Source: Pseudoalteromonas sp. T1lg23B (GTDB lineage: Bacteria; Pseudomonadota; Gammaproteobacteria; Enterobacterales; Alteromonadaceae). Taken from it: 64,000 nucleotides of DNA. Of the stretch, positions 9,280 to 18,794 are shown in pieces; position 1 is the first letter of the stretch, and the number at the start of each line of letters is the position of its first letter. The notes under the pieces were generated by a model. The model worked only from the letters and a program-made list of their open reading frames with translations. It searched no databases and had not been told where the DNA came from. The stretch spans positions 1,240,429 through 1,304,428 of the forward strand of contig NZ_PQBZ01000034.1 in the NCBI RefSeq assembly GCF_002964665.1, given 5' to 3'. The position numbers and the translations under genes were made by a program.

Positions 9280-9894
9280 ATGTCTAACGAATTATATACA
9301 TTGAATGCCGAAGTACGTGCTGACTTAGGTACAGGTGCGAGCCGCCGCCTACGTCGTGCAGACAAGGTGCCAGCAATCCTATACGGTGCTGATAAAGAAG
9401 CGCTAGCGCTAACTCTTGATCACAACAAAGTAATCAAAGCTCAAGAAGATGAAGGTTTCTACAGCCACATTCTTACGCTTAACATTGCTGGCGAGTCTGT
9501 AGAAGCAATTCTTAAAGACATTCAACGTCACCCGTACAAGCCAAAGATCACTCACCTTGATTTCCAACGTGTTGATGCGAACCACAAGATCCACACTAAA
9601 GTGCCTGTACACTTCTTAAACGAAGAAAAAGCAACTAAGGGCGGCAACACTATTGCTCACCACGTTACTGAAATCGACGTAACTTGTTTACCAGCTGCAC
9701 TTCCTGAGTTCATCGAAGTAGACGTAGCAGCTCTAGAAGTTGGTGCAACTTTACACCTAACTGACATCAAACTTCCAGCTGGTGTTGCTTCAGTTGAACT
9801 TGCTAAAGGCGAAGGTCATGACCAAGCGGTTGTTACATTAAACGCGCCTAAAGGTTCTGCATCTGAAGAAGCAACTGAAGAAGCTGCAGAATAA
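9280..9894 (+). CDS. rplY: 50S ribosomal protein bL25, long CTC form
   Basis: The 204-residue protein binds 5S rRNA. Its N-terminal half (1-95, with [25 protein letters not shown] and the [19 protein letters not shown] motif) is the L25 domain; residues 100-190 form the TL5/CTC-type C-terminal beta domain ([12 protein letters not shown]..., [22 protein letters not shown]), followed by an acidic tail. E. coli has only the short 94-residue form; the long form is usual in many other gammaproteobacteria. GGAG lies 8 bases before the ATG. It precedes pth, a very common pairing. Confidence 0.95.
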   Translation: MSNELYTLNAEVRADLGTGASRRLRRADKVPAILYGADKEALALTLDHNKVIKAQEDEGFYSHILTLNIAGESVEAILKDIQRHPYKPKITHLDFQRVDANHKIHTKVPVHFLNEEKATKGGNTIAHHVTEIDVTCLPAALPEFIEVDVAALEVGATLHLTDIKLPAGVASVELAKGEGHDQAVVTLNAPKGSASEEATEEAAE

Positions 9895-9913
9895 TTATTA
9901 AGGTGTCAGCACC

Positions 9914-10498
9914 TTGAATAATATTCAAATGCTTGTGGGCCTGGCTAATCCAGGCCCCGAATATCAAAACACACGTCACAATGCTGGTGAATGGTTCATT
10001 CTCGAACTTGCCAAGCGCTACAACTGCCAATTAAAGCCTGACGCCAAACATTTTGGCCTGACGGGTAAAATCATTATAAATAATAAAGAATTCAAACTTC
10101 TGATCCCTACCACCTACATGAACTTAAGTGGTAAATCCGTGAGCAGTTTAGCGAATTTTTATAAAATTCCAGTTGAAGATATTCTTGTTGCCCATGATGA
10201 AATGGATTTAGACCCAGGTGTCGCCAAACTTAAAAAAGGCGGTGGTCATGGTGGTCATAATGGTCTTAAAGACATCATAGCCAAAATGGCCAACAATAAA
10301 GAATTTATGCGCTTACGAATTGGTATAGGTCATCCTGGACACAAAGACAAAGTGACAGGCTGGGTGCTGGGTAAAGCACCTAAAGAAGATCAGGAAAAAA
10401 TTGACGCTGCAGTGGATGAAGCTGTTCGCTGTATGGAAATTTTAGCAAAAGACGGTGTGTTAAAAGCACAAAACAGACTACATTCATTTAAGCCGTGA
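9914..10498 (+). CDS. pth: Peptidyl-tRNA hydrolase
   Basis: Pth releases tRNA from peptidyl-tRNA that drops off ribosomes. The 194-residue protein carries the family's catalytic pattern: Asn in [16 protein letters not shown], the His of TRHNAG, the Asp of [10 protein letters not shown] and Asn in GHNGLKDI. The likely start is the TTG at 9914, 9 bases after AAGGTG; the next ATG (codon 6) would cut into the first beta strand. It sits 19 bases after rplY and 47 before ychF, the order seen in E. coli (pth-ychF). Confidence 0.95.
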   Translation: MNNIQMLVGLANPGPEYQNTRHNAGEWFILELAKRYNCQLKPDAKHFGLTGKIIINNKEFKLLIPTTYMNLSGKSVSSLANFYKIPVEDILVAHDEMDLDPGVAKLKKGGGHGGHNGLKDIIAKMANNKEFMRLRIGIGHPGHKDKVTGWVLGKAPKEDQEKIDAAVDEAVRCMEILAKDGVLKAQNRLHSFKP

Positions 10499-10545
10499 TC
10501 TAAATTTATATTGCGTTTATCTGAGACAAATTAGGGTTCAAAACT

Positions 10546-11637
10546 ATGGGTTTTAAATGTGGCATTGTTGGTTTACCTAACGTTGGTAAATCTACCCTTT
10601 TCAATGCATTAACTAAAGCGGGTATCGAAGCCGCTAACTTTCCATTTTGTACTATCGAGCCAAACACAGGTGTGGTGCCGGTTCCTGATAATCGCCTAAA
10701 TCAATTAGCCGAGATCGTGAACCCTCAGCGTGTCATACCAACAAGCATGGAATTCGTTGATATCGCGGGTCTGGTTAAAGGCGCATCAAAAGGTGAAGGT
10801 CTGGGTAACCAGTTTCTAGCGAACATTCGTGAAACTGACGCAATCGGTCATGTAGTACGCTGTTTTGAAAACGAAAATATCGTTCACGTTGCAGGTACTA
10901 TCGATCCAGCTGATGATATTGACGTTATCAACACTGAATTAGTACTGGCAGACATGGATGCCGCTGATCGTGCTATCCAACGTAACGCTAAAAAAGCCAA
11001 AGGTGGCGATAAAGAAGCAAAATTCCAGAACGTTGTGTTAGAAAAAGTAAAAGCGCATTTAGATGAAGGCTTAACACTGCGTTCACTACAATTGGATAAA
11101 GAAGAGAAAGAAGCTATCAAGCCGCTGAACTTCTTAACAATTAAACCAACAATGTACATCGCAAACGTGAACGAAGACGGTTTTGAAAATAACCCTCACT
11201 TAGACAAAGTACGTGCAATCGCAGCCGCTGAAGATGCTGTTGTTATTCCTGTATGTGCTGCCATTGAAGCAGAACTGTCTGAGCTTGAAGATGAAGACAA
11301 GTTGGAGTTTATGGAAGATCTTGGCTTAGAAGAGCCAGGCCTAAACCTAGTGATCCGTGGCGGATACGAATTACTTAAACTGCAAACCTACTTCACCGCA
11401 GGTGTAAAAGAAGTTCGCGCTTGGACAATCCCTGTTGGCGCGACCGCACCACAGGCTGCAGGAAAAATCCATACCGATTTTGAGCGTGGTTTTATCCGTG
11501 CACAAACCATTGCTTTTGATGATTATATTCAATATCGTGGCGAAAGCGGTGCTAAAGATGCGGGTAAATTCCGCCAAGAAGGTAAAGATTACATCGTCAA
11601 AGATGGTGATGTAATGAACTTCTTATTTAATGTTTAA
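10546..11637 (+). CDS. ychF: Redox-regulated ribosome-binding ATPase YchF
   Basis: A 363-residue OBG-family P-loop protein that prefers ATP to GTP. It shows G1 GLPNVGKST (about 8-16), G3 [16 protein letters not shown], a G4 position reading NVNE rather than NKxD (the reason for ATP preference), a coiled-coil insert (about 130-200) and a C-terminal TGS domain ending in [11 protein letters not shown]. Known roles include binding ribosomes and moderating stress responses. A terminator follows directly. Confidence 0.97.
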   Translation: MGFKCGIVGLPNVGKSTLFNALTKAGIEAANFPFCTIEPNTGVVPVPDNRLNQLAEIVNPQRVIPTSMEFVDIAGLVKGASKGEGLGNQFLANIRETDAIGHVVRCFENENIVHVAGTIDPADDIDVINTELVLADMDAADRAIQRNAKKAKGGDKEAKFQNVVLEKVKAHLDEGLTLRSLQLDKEEKEAIKPLNFLTIKPTMYIANVNEDGFENNPHLDKVRAIAAAEDAVVIPVCAAIEAELSELEDEDKLEFMEDLGLEEPGLNLVIRGGYELLKLQTYFTAGVKEVRAWTIPVGATAPQAAGKIHTDFERGFIRAQTIAFDDYIQYRGESGAKDAGKFRQEGKDYIVKDGDVMNFLFNV

Positions 11638-11653
11638 GACTCCATTAAACACC

Positions 11654-11678
11654 AAAAGGGCCTGTTAGGCCCTTTTTT
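11654..11678 (+). terminator. Rho-independent terminator after ychF
   Basis: A nine-base stem AAAAGGGCC/GGCCCTTTT with loop TGTTA and a six-T tail, 16 bases past the ychF stop. Confidence 0.9.
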
Positions 11679-11827
11679 GTTTGTTGCCTCATACATGCAT
11701 GGTCAAGGCAACAACATAGTCTTTTATTAATCGATTAAAATAGCAGCGGACAGTGACATTTCAATGACCAATTCGGCTATTTAATCTGCAAACAAACGCT
11801 TTGAGTCAGTTTTTTGCAAAAAAGGTG

Positions 11828-11856
11828 TTGACGTGTTTGGGGCATATCAGCATAAT
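11828..11856 (+). promoter_or_regulatory. Strong sigma-70 promoter for the tRNA array
   Basis: TTGACG (11828-11833) and CATAAT (11851-11856) are separated by exactly 17 bases, and the bases just after the -10 are GC-rich (ACGCCCCGC), the discriminator type linked to stringent control of stable RNA. It lies about 38 bases before the first tRNA and no other good promoter is visible before the array. Confidence 0.75.
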
Positions 11857-11894
11857 ACGCCCCGCATCAGCGATGATGGGAAATAAAAAAAGAT

Positions 11895-11971
11895 GGCTAT
11901 GTAGCTCAGCTGGTTAGAGCACATCACTCATAATGATGGGGTCCCCTGTTCAAATCAGGGCATAGCCACCA
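11895..11971 (+). tRNA. tRNA-Met (CAT), elongator, copy 1
   Basis: 77 bases including an encoded CCA. Acceptor GGCTATG pairs with CATAGCC; the anticodon loop is CTCATAA. The body follows the E. coli elongator tRNA-Met, not the initiator or the tRNA-Ile2 type. First gene of the array. Confidence 0.95.
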
Positions 11972-12015
11972 TGCTTTTATTTACTACCAAACTCATCGGT
12001 TTAGCTGGTCATATT

Positions 12016-12100
<85 letters not shown>

Positions 12101-12128
12101 ACTTTTTTAAGTTGGTTTGAGTAATCGT

Positions 12129-12203
12129 TGGAGTATCGCCAAGCGGTAAGGCAGCGGGTTTTGATCCCGCCATTCCCAGGTTCAAATCCTGGTACTCCAG
12201 CCA
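12129..12203 (+). tRNA. tRNA-Gln (TTG), copy 1
   Basis: 75 bases with encoded CCA. Acceptor TGGAGTA pairs with TACTCCA; stem GCGGG/CCCGC closes loop TTTTGAT with anticodon TTG. Confidence 0.95.
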
Positions 12204-12205
12204 AT

Positions 12206-12282
12206 GGCTATGTAGCTCAGCTGGTTAGAGCACATCACTCATAATGATGGGGTCCCCTGTTCAAATCAGGGCATAGCCACCA
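12206..12282 (+). tRNA. tRNA-Met (CAT), elongator, copy 2
   Basis: Identical by eye to copy 1 over all 77 bases. It starts only two bases after the preceding tRNA-Gln, showing that these genes are processed from one long transcript. Confidence 0.95.
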
Positions 12283-12328
12283 TTTACTCCCACAAAGTGC
12301 AATGTGGTAAAAGGCACAACCTCCTTGT

Positions 12329-12413
<85 letters not shown>

Positions 12414-12456
12414 TCTATTAAAGATGTAAAACATTAAATATAGAATTATCGATTGT

Positions 12457-12531
12457 TGGAGTATCGCCAAGCGGTAAGGCAGCGGGTTTTGATCCCGCCA
12501 TTCCCAGGTTCAAATCCTGGTACTCCAGCCA
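12457..12531 (+). tRNA. tRNA-Gln (TTG), copy 2
   Basis: Identical by eye to copy 1 (75 bases, CCA encoded, anticodon TTG). Followed by the first long spacer of the array. Confidence 0.95.
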
Positions 12532-12630
12532 CTTTATCTACCAATTAAAGTGTATATCGAAGCCTTAGGACACCTTTGGCAAGCTAGTAGCTTAACTACT
12601 TAAATTATGCCTTTGGGCATATCCTTTGAT
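12532..12630 (+). repeat. Long tRNA spacer, copy A
   Basis: A 99-base Gln-to-Leu spacer related to 13141-13247. Shared blocks are CTTTA(A)TCTACCAATTA near the start, GCTAGTAGCT.AACTACT in the middle and a purine/T-rich end with ATATCCT before the Leu gene. The pair records a block duplication of the array. Confidence 0.75.
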
Positions 12631-12715
<85 letters not shown>

Positions 12716-12752
12716 ACTTCTCGATAAGAAGTAAAATAATCAAACCTTTTGT

Positions 12753-12837
12753 TGGAGTATCGCCAAGCGGTAAGGCAAAAGAGAGAGGTTTTGATCCCTC
12801 ACTCATTTCCCCCCAGATTCAAATCCTGGGACCAGCA
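12753..12837 (+). pseudogene. Broken tRNA-Gln-like gene
   Basis: The first 25 bases (through AAGCGGTAAGGCA) equal the intact tRNA-Gln copies, and the loop TTTTGAT is kept, but the rest differs. The anticodon stem is replaced by an A/G-rich stretch (AAAGAGAGAGG against CCCTCACTC) that can pair only with bulges, there are extra bases before the T arm, and the 3' end reads GGGACCAGCA in place of TACTCCAGCCA. The 5' acceptor TGGAGTA therefore pairs over three bases at most and there is no CCA. A functional tRNA is unlikely; it may be a recombinant or decayed copy, or locally misassembled sequence. Confidence 0.8.
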
Positions 12838-12863
12838 TATGATTTGAATTAAGTAAACGTTGT

Positions 12864-12938
12864 TGGAGTATCGCCAAGCGGTAAGGCAGCGGGTTTTGAT
12901 CCCGCCATTCCCAGGTTCAAATCCTGGTACTCCAGCCA
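12864..12938 (+). tRNA. tRNA-Gln (TTG), copy 3
   Basis: Intact 75-base copy, 26 bases after the broken one; ends one base before the next Leu gene. Confidence 0.95.
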
Positions 12939-12939
12939 T

Positions 12940-13024
<85 letters not shown>

Positions 13025-13065
13025 TCTTTTAAAGATGAAAATTAAAGATTTGAATAATCGACTGT

Positions 13066-13140
13066 TGGAGTATCGCCAAGCGGTAAGGCAGCGGGTTTTG
13101 ATCCCGCCATTCCCAGGTTCAAATCCTGGTACTCCAGCCA
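13066..13140 (+). tRNA. tRNA-Gln (TTG), copy 4
   Basis: Intact 75-base copy. Its upstream spacer (TCTTTTAAAGATGAAAATT...) resembles the spacer before Gln copy 2, supporting block duplication. Confidence 0.95.
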
Positions 13141-13247
13141 CTTTAATCTACCAATTAGAGCGGAAAGTCGAATCCTTTGGTAATGCAGAGGAAAGCTAGT
13201 AGCTAAACTACTGAAAAATTATATTCTTTACGAATATATCCTGTGAT
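13141..13247 (+). repeat. Long tRNA spacer, copy B
   Basis: A 107-base spacer homologous to 12532-12630, again between a Gln and a Leu gene. It differs by point changes and small indels, so the duplication is not recent. Confidence 0.75.
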
Positions 13248-13332
<85 letters not shown>

Positions 13333-13426
13333 TACAGGCTCTATAACTCTTCTATAATTCTCTCAAACTATTTACGCAACAAACCCCATATAATTTAATG
13401 CTCTTCGTTTATAAAATAGTGAGTAC

Positions 13427-13450
13427 AAAAAAACGGACCGAAGCCCGCTT
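13427..13450 (-). terminator. Rho-independent terminator after ubiF
   Basis: On the minus strand CGGGC-TTCG-GTCCG forms a short stem with a UUCG-type tetraloop followed by seven T. It lies just past the ubiF stop and faces the tRNA array. Confidence 0.7.
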
Positions 13451-13467
13451 TTAAAACCCGTTCTCGA

Positions 13468-14625
13468 TTACCAACCCATGGCATGTTCCAGCACTTTACG
13501 CTTTAGAGGCCCTGCTTGATTCGCTACTTTTAAAACACCGTTACGTATGAGCTTCAAAGGCGTTATATCATTAGAAAATCCAAAGTAACACGCATCCATC
13601 ATGCTCATCATAGCGAGATTATCTGTACGGCGTTTACGCTCATAATGCTTAAGTGCTTTAGAGTCTCCTAGATCATCTAGCCCCTCTAAGCATTCAGCCA
13701 ACGCAGCCACATCTTTGAATCCTAGATTGACTCCCTGACCGGCTAACGGGTTTATAGTATGAGCGGCATCGCCTAACAGCACTAAACGGCCTTGACTATA
13801 TTGATTAGCGTGCTGACGTGCCAGCGGGAACACAGCTTTTTGCTCCACGGTGAAATCTCCAGGCAATTCAAAAAAGTGTTCTAATATTTGCGCTTTTAAC
13901 TGCTCATCAGACAAGCCAGACATATCAGCAAGCGTCTGTGCATCCTGATACCAAATCAAATTTGCATACGGAGCACGCATGGGTAAAAAAGCAATTGGTC
14001 CAGAAGGCTTAAATTGTTGCCAAGTTTTGTACTGTTGTGGTGCATCTAACTTTATCAGCACTCCCATACAACTTTGCTGATATTGCCACCCTGTCACGCC
14101 AATATTGGCAAGTGTCCTAAGTGGCGAGCGACCACCATCCGCAGCTATAAGCAAATCGGCCTGATAGCTTTTGTCCGCATAATGTAAGGAAATGGAATCT
14201 AAGTTTTGCTCAATTAAGGTCGGCAATGTGTTAACCGCTTCTACCTCAATGCCGTGCTCAGCAAATTGAGCCCATAAGCTAGCTTGGATCAGTTTATTCT
14301 CTATTAGATGACCCAAATGCGTTTGCGATACGTCTGCGGCGTCAAATAACAGGCTGTTATTTGGTTGTTCATAGGCTTCGAGTTGATAGTAAGGTGCAAC
14401 CCGAGCCGCTTTAAGTAATGGCATTGCCCCTAACTGGTCAAGCAAAGCCTCTGAAAAACGATTGATTGCGGAAACACGAATGTCAACTTGCGGATCGCCC
14501 AGCACAGCTTGAGCATCAAGTGGATGCTGTTCAAGTACCGTTACTTGCGCGCCTTGTTGGGCCAGCTTTAGCGCAGCTGCAGCACCGACCATACCACCAC
14601 CGACAATCACTATCTTGTTTTTCAT
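13468..14625 (-). CDS. ubiF: Ubiquinone-biosynthesis FAD monooxygenase (UbiH/UbiF family)
   Basis: A 385-residue class A flavin monooxygenase that hydroxylates a ring position during ubiquinone synthesis. It has the N-terminal dinucleotide loop GGGMVGAAAALKLAQQGA (about 7-24) and the second FAD motif LLGDAAHTINPLAGQGVNLGFKD (about 280-302). The UbiH, UbiF, UbiI and VisC paralogues are hard to tell apart by eye; I choose UbiF because the gene sits between a Met/Leu/Gln tRNA array and a divergent miaB, exactly as in E. coli, where UbiF does the C6 hydroxylation. The ring position is thus an inference from synteny. Confidence 0.82.
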   Translation of the reverse strand: MKNKIVIVGGGMVGAAAALKLAQQGAQVTVLEQHPLDAQAVLGDPQVDIRVSAINRFSEALLDQLGAMPLLKAARVAPYYQLEAYEQPNNSLLFDAADVSQTHLGHLIENKLIQASLWAQFAEHGIEVEAVNTLPTLIEQNLDSISLHYADKSYQADLLIAADGGRSPLRTLANIGVTGWQYQQSCMGVLIKLDAPQQYKTWQQFKPSGPIAFLPMRAPYANLIWYQDAQTLADMSGLSDEQLKAQILEHFFELPGDFTVEQKAVFPLARQHANQYSQGRLVLLGDAAHTINPLAGQGVNLGFKDVAALAECLEGLDDLGDSKALKHYERKRRTDNLAMMSMMDACYFGFSNDITPLKLIRNGVLKVANQAGPLKRKVLEHAMGW

Positions 14626-14745
14626 AACTTTGCCTTACGTAATTTGAACCACCAGAATTGTATCTTAAGTCATCCCCTTTTGCCCATTTGTAATCACACC
14701 AATACGCTCAACCTTGATCCAGTTTTTTAAAGTTAAAAACTATAC

Positions 14746-14774
14746 TTGGCTAGTGACCCTAGGTCATATAAAAT
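14746..14774 (+). promoter_or_regulatory. Likely sigma-70 promoter of miaB
   Basis: TTGGCT (14746-14751) and TAAAAT (14769-14774) lie 17 bases apart, about 90 bases before miaB in the ubiF-miaB divergent gap. The sequence around the -10 (CATATAAAATACGCG) also allows a shifted hexamer. Confidence 0.5.
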
Positions 14775-14864
14775 ACGCGTCCTTTAAGCTTTGCTATTGC
14801 ATAGCGAACACGAATTGCGCGACGTTGTGCATAAGATCCGAATTGAAAACGAGGCAATATTTCA

Positions 14865-16298
14865 ATGAGTAAAAAGTTGCATATTAAAACCTGGGGTTGT
14901 CAGATGAATGAATACGACTCTCAGAAAATGGCTGATCTACTGGATGCCACTAATGGCTACCAACTAACAGAAGAAGCCGAGCAAGCTGACGTTATCTTAC
15001 TCAATACCTGTTCAATTCGAGAAAAGGCACAAGAGAAAGTATTCCATCAACTCGGTCGTTGGAAGTTACTAAAAGATGACAACCCCGATCTAGTGATTGG
15101 TGTAGGTGGTTGCGTAGCATCACAAGAAGGTGACACGATTCGCCAGCGCGCTCCTTTTGTTGATATCGTGTTTGGCCCGCAAACACTGCATCGCTTACCT
15201 GAAATGATCAAGCAAGTACAAAGCAAACAAGGCGCGGTGGTTGATATTTCGTTCCCAGAAATTGAAAAGTTTGACCGTTTACCAGAACCTAAAGCTGAAG
15301 GTCCGAGTGCGTTTGTTTCTATCATGGAAGGTTGTTCGAAGTATTGTACTTTCTGCGTGGTTCCTTACACACGTGGTGAAGAAGTAAGCCGTCCACTTGA
15401 TGATGTTTTACTTGAAGTTGCTCAATTGGCAGAACAAGGCGTACGAGAGGTAAACCTACTTGGCCAGAATGTGAATGCCTACCGTGGTGAAACACATGAT
15501 GGTGAAATCTGCTATTTCTCAGATTTATTGCGCTATGTTGCTGCAATTGATGGTATTGACCGTATTCGTTACACCACATCTCACCCTGTTGAGTTTACAC
15601 CGGATATTATTGAAGCATACGCCGATGTACCAGAGTTGGTTGATCATTTACACCTACCGGTACAAAGTGGCTCTGACCGCATTTTGAATCTAATGAAACG
15701 TGGCCATACAGCACTTGAATACAAGTCTACCATTCGTAAGCTACGTAAGGTTCGTCCAAACTTAAGTATGTCGTCAGACTTTATCATTGGCTTCCCAGGT
15801 GAAACCACCGCTGATTTCGAAGCTACAATGAATCTTATCAATGATATTGGTTTTGATATGAGCTTTAGCTTTATCTACTCAGCTCGTCCAGGTACACCTG
15901 CTGCAGATTTACCGGATGATGTCACCGAGCAAGAAAAGAAAGAGCGTTTGTACATCCTACAAAATCGCATCAACCAAATGGCACAAGACATCAGCCGCAA
16001 GATGTTTGATACCGAGCAGCGTATTCTAGTTGAAGGCCCATCGAAGAAAAATCCAATGGAGCTACGTGGTCGTACTGAAAATAACCGAGTGGTTAACTTT
16101 GAAGGCCCACACTCTGTGATCGGTCAGTTTGTAGATGTACGTATAACGGAAGCGTTACCAAACTCTTTACGTGGGGAGTTAATTCGTACAGAATCAGAAA
16201 TGAACTTACGTAAGGACGTGGCACCGGCAGATATATTAAATCGTGCCCCGCTAGAGCCAGAAGCTGATGAGTTGGGTGTAACAACGTTTACGCCATAG
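14865..16298 (+). CDS. miaB: tRNA-2-methylthio-N6-dimethylallyladenosine synthase
   Basis: MiaB is a radical SAM enzyme that adds the methylthio group to i6A37 of tRNAs reading codons that start with U. The 477-residue protein has an N-terminal UPF0004 domain with cluster-binding Cys ([34 protein letters not shown]), the radical SAM motif [15 protein letters not shown] (about 157-171) and a C-terminal TRAM domain (about 375-440). It opens the ybeZ-ybeY-corC-lnt group and is preceded by its own promoter. Confidence 0.97.
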   Translation: MSKKLHIKTWGCQMNEYDSQKMADLLDATNGYQLTEEAEQADVILLNTCSIREKAQEKVFHQLGRWKLLKDDNPDLVIGVGGCVASQEGDTIRQRAPFVDIVFGPQTLHRLPEMIKQVQSKQGAVVDISFPEIEKFDRLPEPKAEGPSAFVSIMEGCSKYCTFCVVPYTRGEEVSRPLDDVLLEVAQLAEQGVREVNLLGQNVNAYRGETHDGEICYFSDLLRYVAAIDGIDRIRYTTSHPVEFTPDIIEAYADVPELVDHLHLPVQSGSDRILNLMKRGHTALEYKSTIRKLRKVRPNLSMSSDFIIGFPGETTADFEATMNLINDIGFDMSFSFIYSARPGTPAADLPDDVTEQEKKERLYILQNRINQMAQDISRKMFDTEQRILVEGPSKKNPMELRGRTENNRVVNFEGPHSVIGQFVDVRITEALPNSLRGELIRTESEMNLRKDVAPADILNRAPLEPEADELGVTTFTP

Positions 16299-16308
16299 TC
16301 AGATTGAT

Positions 16309-16330
16309 TACGCCAGCCTTTGCTGGCGTA
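16309..16330 (+). terminator. Strong hairpin between miaB and ybeZ
   Basis: A perfect nine-base stem TACGCCAGC/GCTGGCGTA with loop CTTT follows the miaB stop by ten bases. No T run follows on the plus strand, so it may act as an RNA-processing or stabilising element rather than a full terminator; the ybeZ start is 20 bases beyond. Confidence 0.5.
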
Positions 16331-16349
16331 CTTGTTATAGGAAGCCATT

Positions 16350-17396
16350 TTGAGTAGTCAGTTAAAAAATATAGAGTTTTACCTAGAACCCGCCGACAAC
16401 AATCGTCTTTCATCATTGTGTGGTCCGTTTGATGAGAACATAAAACAAATAGAGCGCCGCTTAGGGGTAGAAGTCGCCCATCGCGACAATTGGTTTAAAG
16501 TCACAGGTAAGCCCGTGCAAACCAAAGCCGCAATGGATATTTTGAAGTCACTGTACGTTGACACTCAACCTGTACGTGGTCAAGTCAACGAGATTGAACC
16601 TGACAATGTTCATTTGGCAATTAGTGAAGCGAATGTGTTAGAACAGGATGCCCCCGCTGTTTGGGACCAAGAAGTCTACATAAAAACACGTCGTGGGGTG
16701 GTTAAACCACGTAATCCTAATCAAAGCCAGTATGTTGCTAATATTCTCACTCATGATATTTGCTTTGGTATTGGCCCTGCTGGTACGGGTAAGACCTATC
16801 TGGCCGTAGCCGCTGCGGTTGACGCACTAGAGCGTCAGGAGATACGCCGTATCTTGCTGACTCGTCCGGCGGTTGAAGCGGGCGAAAAGTTAGGCTTTTT
16901 ACCGGGCGATTTAACACAAAAAATCGACCCATATTTGCGTCCTCTTTATGATGCCTTGTTTGAAATGCTTGGCTTTGAAAAAGTAGAGCGTTTGATTGAA
17001 AAAAATGTTATCGAAGTCGCCCCGCTTGCTTACATGCGCGGACGAACACTCAACGATGCCTTTATTATTCTTGATGAAAGCCAAAACACCACCACAGAAC
17101 AAATGAAGATGTTCCTGACACGTATCGGCTTTAACTCTAAAGCCGTAATAACCGGTGATATTACACAGGTTGACTTACCTCGTGGCGCACGCTCTGGGTT
17201 ACGCCACGCCATTGAAGTGCTCAGCGATGTCGATGAAATTTCATTTAACTTCTTTAAGTCACATGATGTAGTGCGTCACCCTGTCGTGGCGCGTATCGTC
17301 GAAGCATATGAGAAAAAAGAAGAAGCCGAGCGCAAAGAAAAGGCTCTAAAAGAACAAGCATTTAAACAAGCTAAACAACAAAAAGAGCAAGACTGA
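16350..17396 (+). CDS. ybeZ: PhoH-like ATPase YbeZ
   Basis: A 348-residue PhoH-family protein that works with the endoribonuclease YbeY in rRNA maturation and ribosome quality control. It has an N-terminal KH-like region (about 1-115), Walker [14 protein letters not shown] (about 140-152), Walker [21 protein letters not shown] (about 235-254) and a Lys/Glu-rich C-terminal tail from about 310. The start is a TTG at 16350 with AGGAAG eight bases upstream. Its last base is shared with the ybeY start (TGATG), so translation is coupled. Confidence 0.93.
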   Translation: MSSQLKNIEFYLEPADNNRLSSLCGPFDENIKQIERRLGVEVAHRDNWFKVTGKPVQTKAAMDILKSLYVDTQPVRGQVNEIEPDNVHLAISEANVLEQDAPAVWDQEVYIKTRRGVVKPRNPNQSQYVANILTHDICFGIGPAGTGKTYLAVAAAVDALERQEIRRILLTRPAVEAGEKLGFLPGDLTQKIDPYLRPLYDALFEMLGFEKVERLIEKNVIEVAPLAYMRGRTLNDAFIILDESQNTTTEQMKMFLTRIGFNSKAVITGDITQVDLPRGARSGLRHAIEVLSDVDEISFNFFKSHDVVRHPVVARIVEAYEKKEEAERKEKALKEQAFKQAKQQKEQD

Positions 17397-17854
17397 TGAG
17401 CGTTGAGTTAGATCTACAAATTGCCTGTGAGTTTGATGATTTGCCTTGTGAGCAACAATTCGAGCTATGGGCCGATAAAGCATTGTCTCCTTATCTTGAA
17501 CATGCAGAATTAACCATTCGAATTGCCGATGAAAAGGAAAGCCAAGAGCTAAACCATCAGTATCGAGGCAAAAATAAGCCCACCAATGTGCTGTCATTTC
17601 CGTTTGAAGCGCCTCCAGGTATCGAGCTACCGCTAGTTGGTGATCTCATCATCTGTCCACAGGTTGTCAAGCTTGAATCCATTGAGCAAGAAAAACCATT
17701 TCACGAACACTTTGCTCATATGGTGATCCACGGCTGCTTGCATTTACTTGGTTTTGACCATATAAATGAACAAGACGCCATGGAAATGGAAAGTCTAGAA
17801 AAAGAATTTTTAGCGCAGTTGGGGATCAGTGACCCCTACCGCGATGATTTGTAA
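17396..17854 (+). CDS. ybeY: Endoribonuclease YbeY
   Basis: The 152-residue metalloprotein processes the 3' end of 16S rRNA. The zinc-binding motif [11 protein letters not shown] (HxxxHxxxxxH) lies at about 115-125, and [15 protein letters not shown] is the conserved strand region. It starts in the ybeZ stop (TGATG overlap) and is followed by corC 61 bases later. Confidence 0.97.
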   Translation: MSVELDLQIACEFDDLPCEQQFELWADKALSPYLEHAELTIRIADEKESQELNHQYRGKNKPTNVLSFPFEAPPGIELPLVGDLIICPQVVKLESIEQEKPFHEHFAHMVIHGCLHLLGFDHINEQDAMEMESLEKEFLAQLGISDPYRDDL

Positions 17855-17915
17855 TTATTTAATGGTCAAATAGCATCATTATCCAATTTGTTATTTTATG
17901 GAGTAAAACACGACA

Positions 17916-18794
17916 ATGAGCGACGATAACTCGCAGAGTAGCCAGGGTTCTTCTGGCAAAACCTGGTTGGGACGCATCACACAGATGCTGCAAGGGGAAC
18001 CCCAAAACAAAGAAGAGTTGGTAGAAGTCATTGCTGATGCTCAGGAACGAAGTCTTATAGACCCTGAGACAAAGGATATGATGGAAGGTGTGTTAGGCGT
18101 CTCTGAGCTTAAAGTGCGCGATATTATGATCCCACGCTCGCAGATGATCACGCTGGACGTAGATGAATCTCTAGAACAACAATTGCCAACGATGGTCGAG
18201 TCGTCTCACTCACGTTTTCCTGTGATTTGTGAAGACAAAGACCATGTTGAAGGTATTTTGCTAGCTAAAGATTTACTGCCGTTGATATTGAATAAGGACG
18301 AATATTTACCTGCTATTAGGGAGTACTTGCGACCAGCGATTGTAGTGCCTGAGAGCAAACGAGTGGATGCCCTGCTCAATGAATTTCGTCAAAAGCGTTA
18401 TCACATGGCAATTGTTGTGGACGAGTATGGTGGTGTATCAGGTTTGGTAACCATTGAAGACATCCTTGAAATCATTGTGGGTGAAATCGAAGATGAACAC
18501 GATGATGATGAAGAACAGCAGGATATTCGCCAGTTGTCTAAACATGTATACATGGTACAGGCTTTAACACCACTGGATGAGTTTAACGAGTTTTTCAAAA
18601 CAGGTTACGACACCCAAGAAGCCGACACCATCGGTGGAATTATACTCCATGCGTTTGGGCACATGCCTAGTCGTGGCGAAACCATCGACATAGAACAACT
18701 GCAATTTAAGGTGACTAATTCCGACAACCGTCGCATTATTCAGTTACAAGTAACTGTGCCAAAAACTGAAGATGGCGACGACGAAGCTGAATAA
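17916..18794 (+). CDS. corC: CorC/YbeX CBS-domain protein
   Basis: A 292-residue soluble protein with an N-terminal acidic segment, two CBS domains (about 68-195, IMIPRSQMITLD ... HMAIVVDEYGGVSGLVTIEDILEIIVGEIEDEHD) and a C-terminal CorC_HlyC domain (about 205-285). In Salmonella CorC is linked to cobalt/magnesium efflux with CorA, and in E. coli YbeX is linked to ribosome maturation. Its stop overlaps the lnt start by 23 bases. Confidence 0.92.
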   Translation: MSDDNSQSSQGSSGKTWLGRITQMLQGEPQNKEELVEVIADAQERSLIDPETKDMMEGVLGVSELKVRDIMIPRSQMITLDVDESLEQQLPTMVESSHSRFPVICEDKDHVEGILLAKDLLPLILNKDEYLPAIREYLRPAIVVPESKRVDALLNEFRQKRYHMAIVVDEYGGVSGLVTIEDILEIIVGEIEDEHDDDEEQQDIRQLSKHVYMVQALTPLDEFNEFFKTGYDTQEADTIGGIILHAFGHMPSRGETIDIEQLQFKVTNSDNRRIIQLQVTVPKTEDGDDEAE

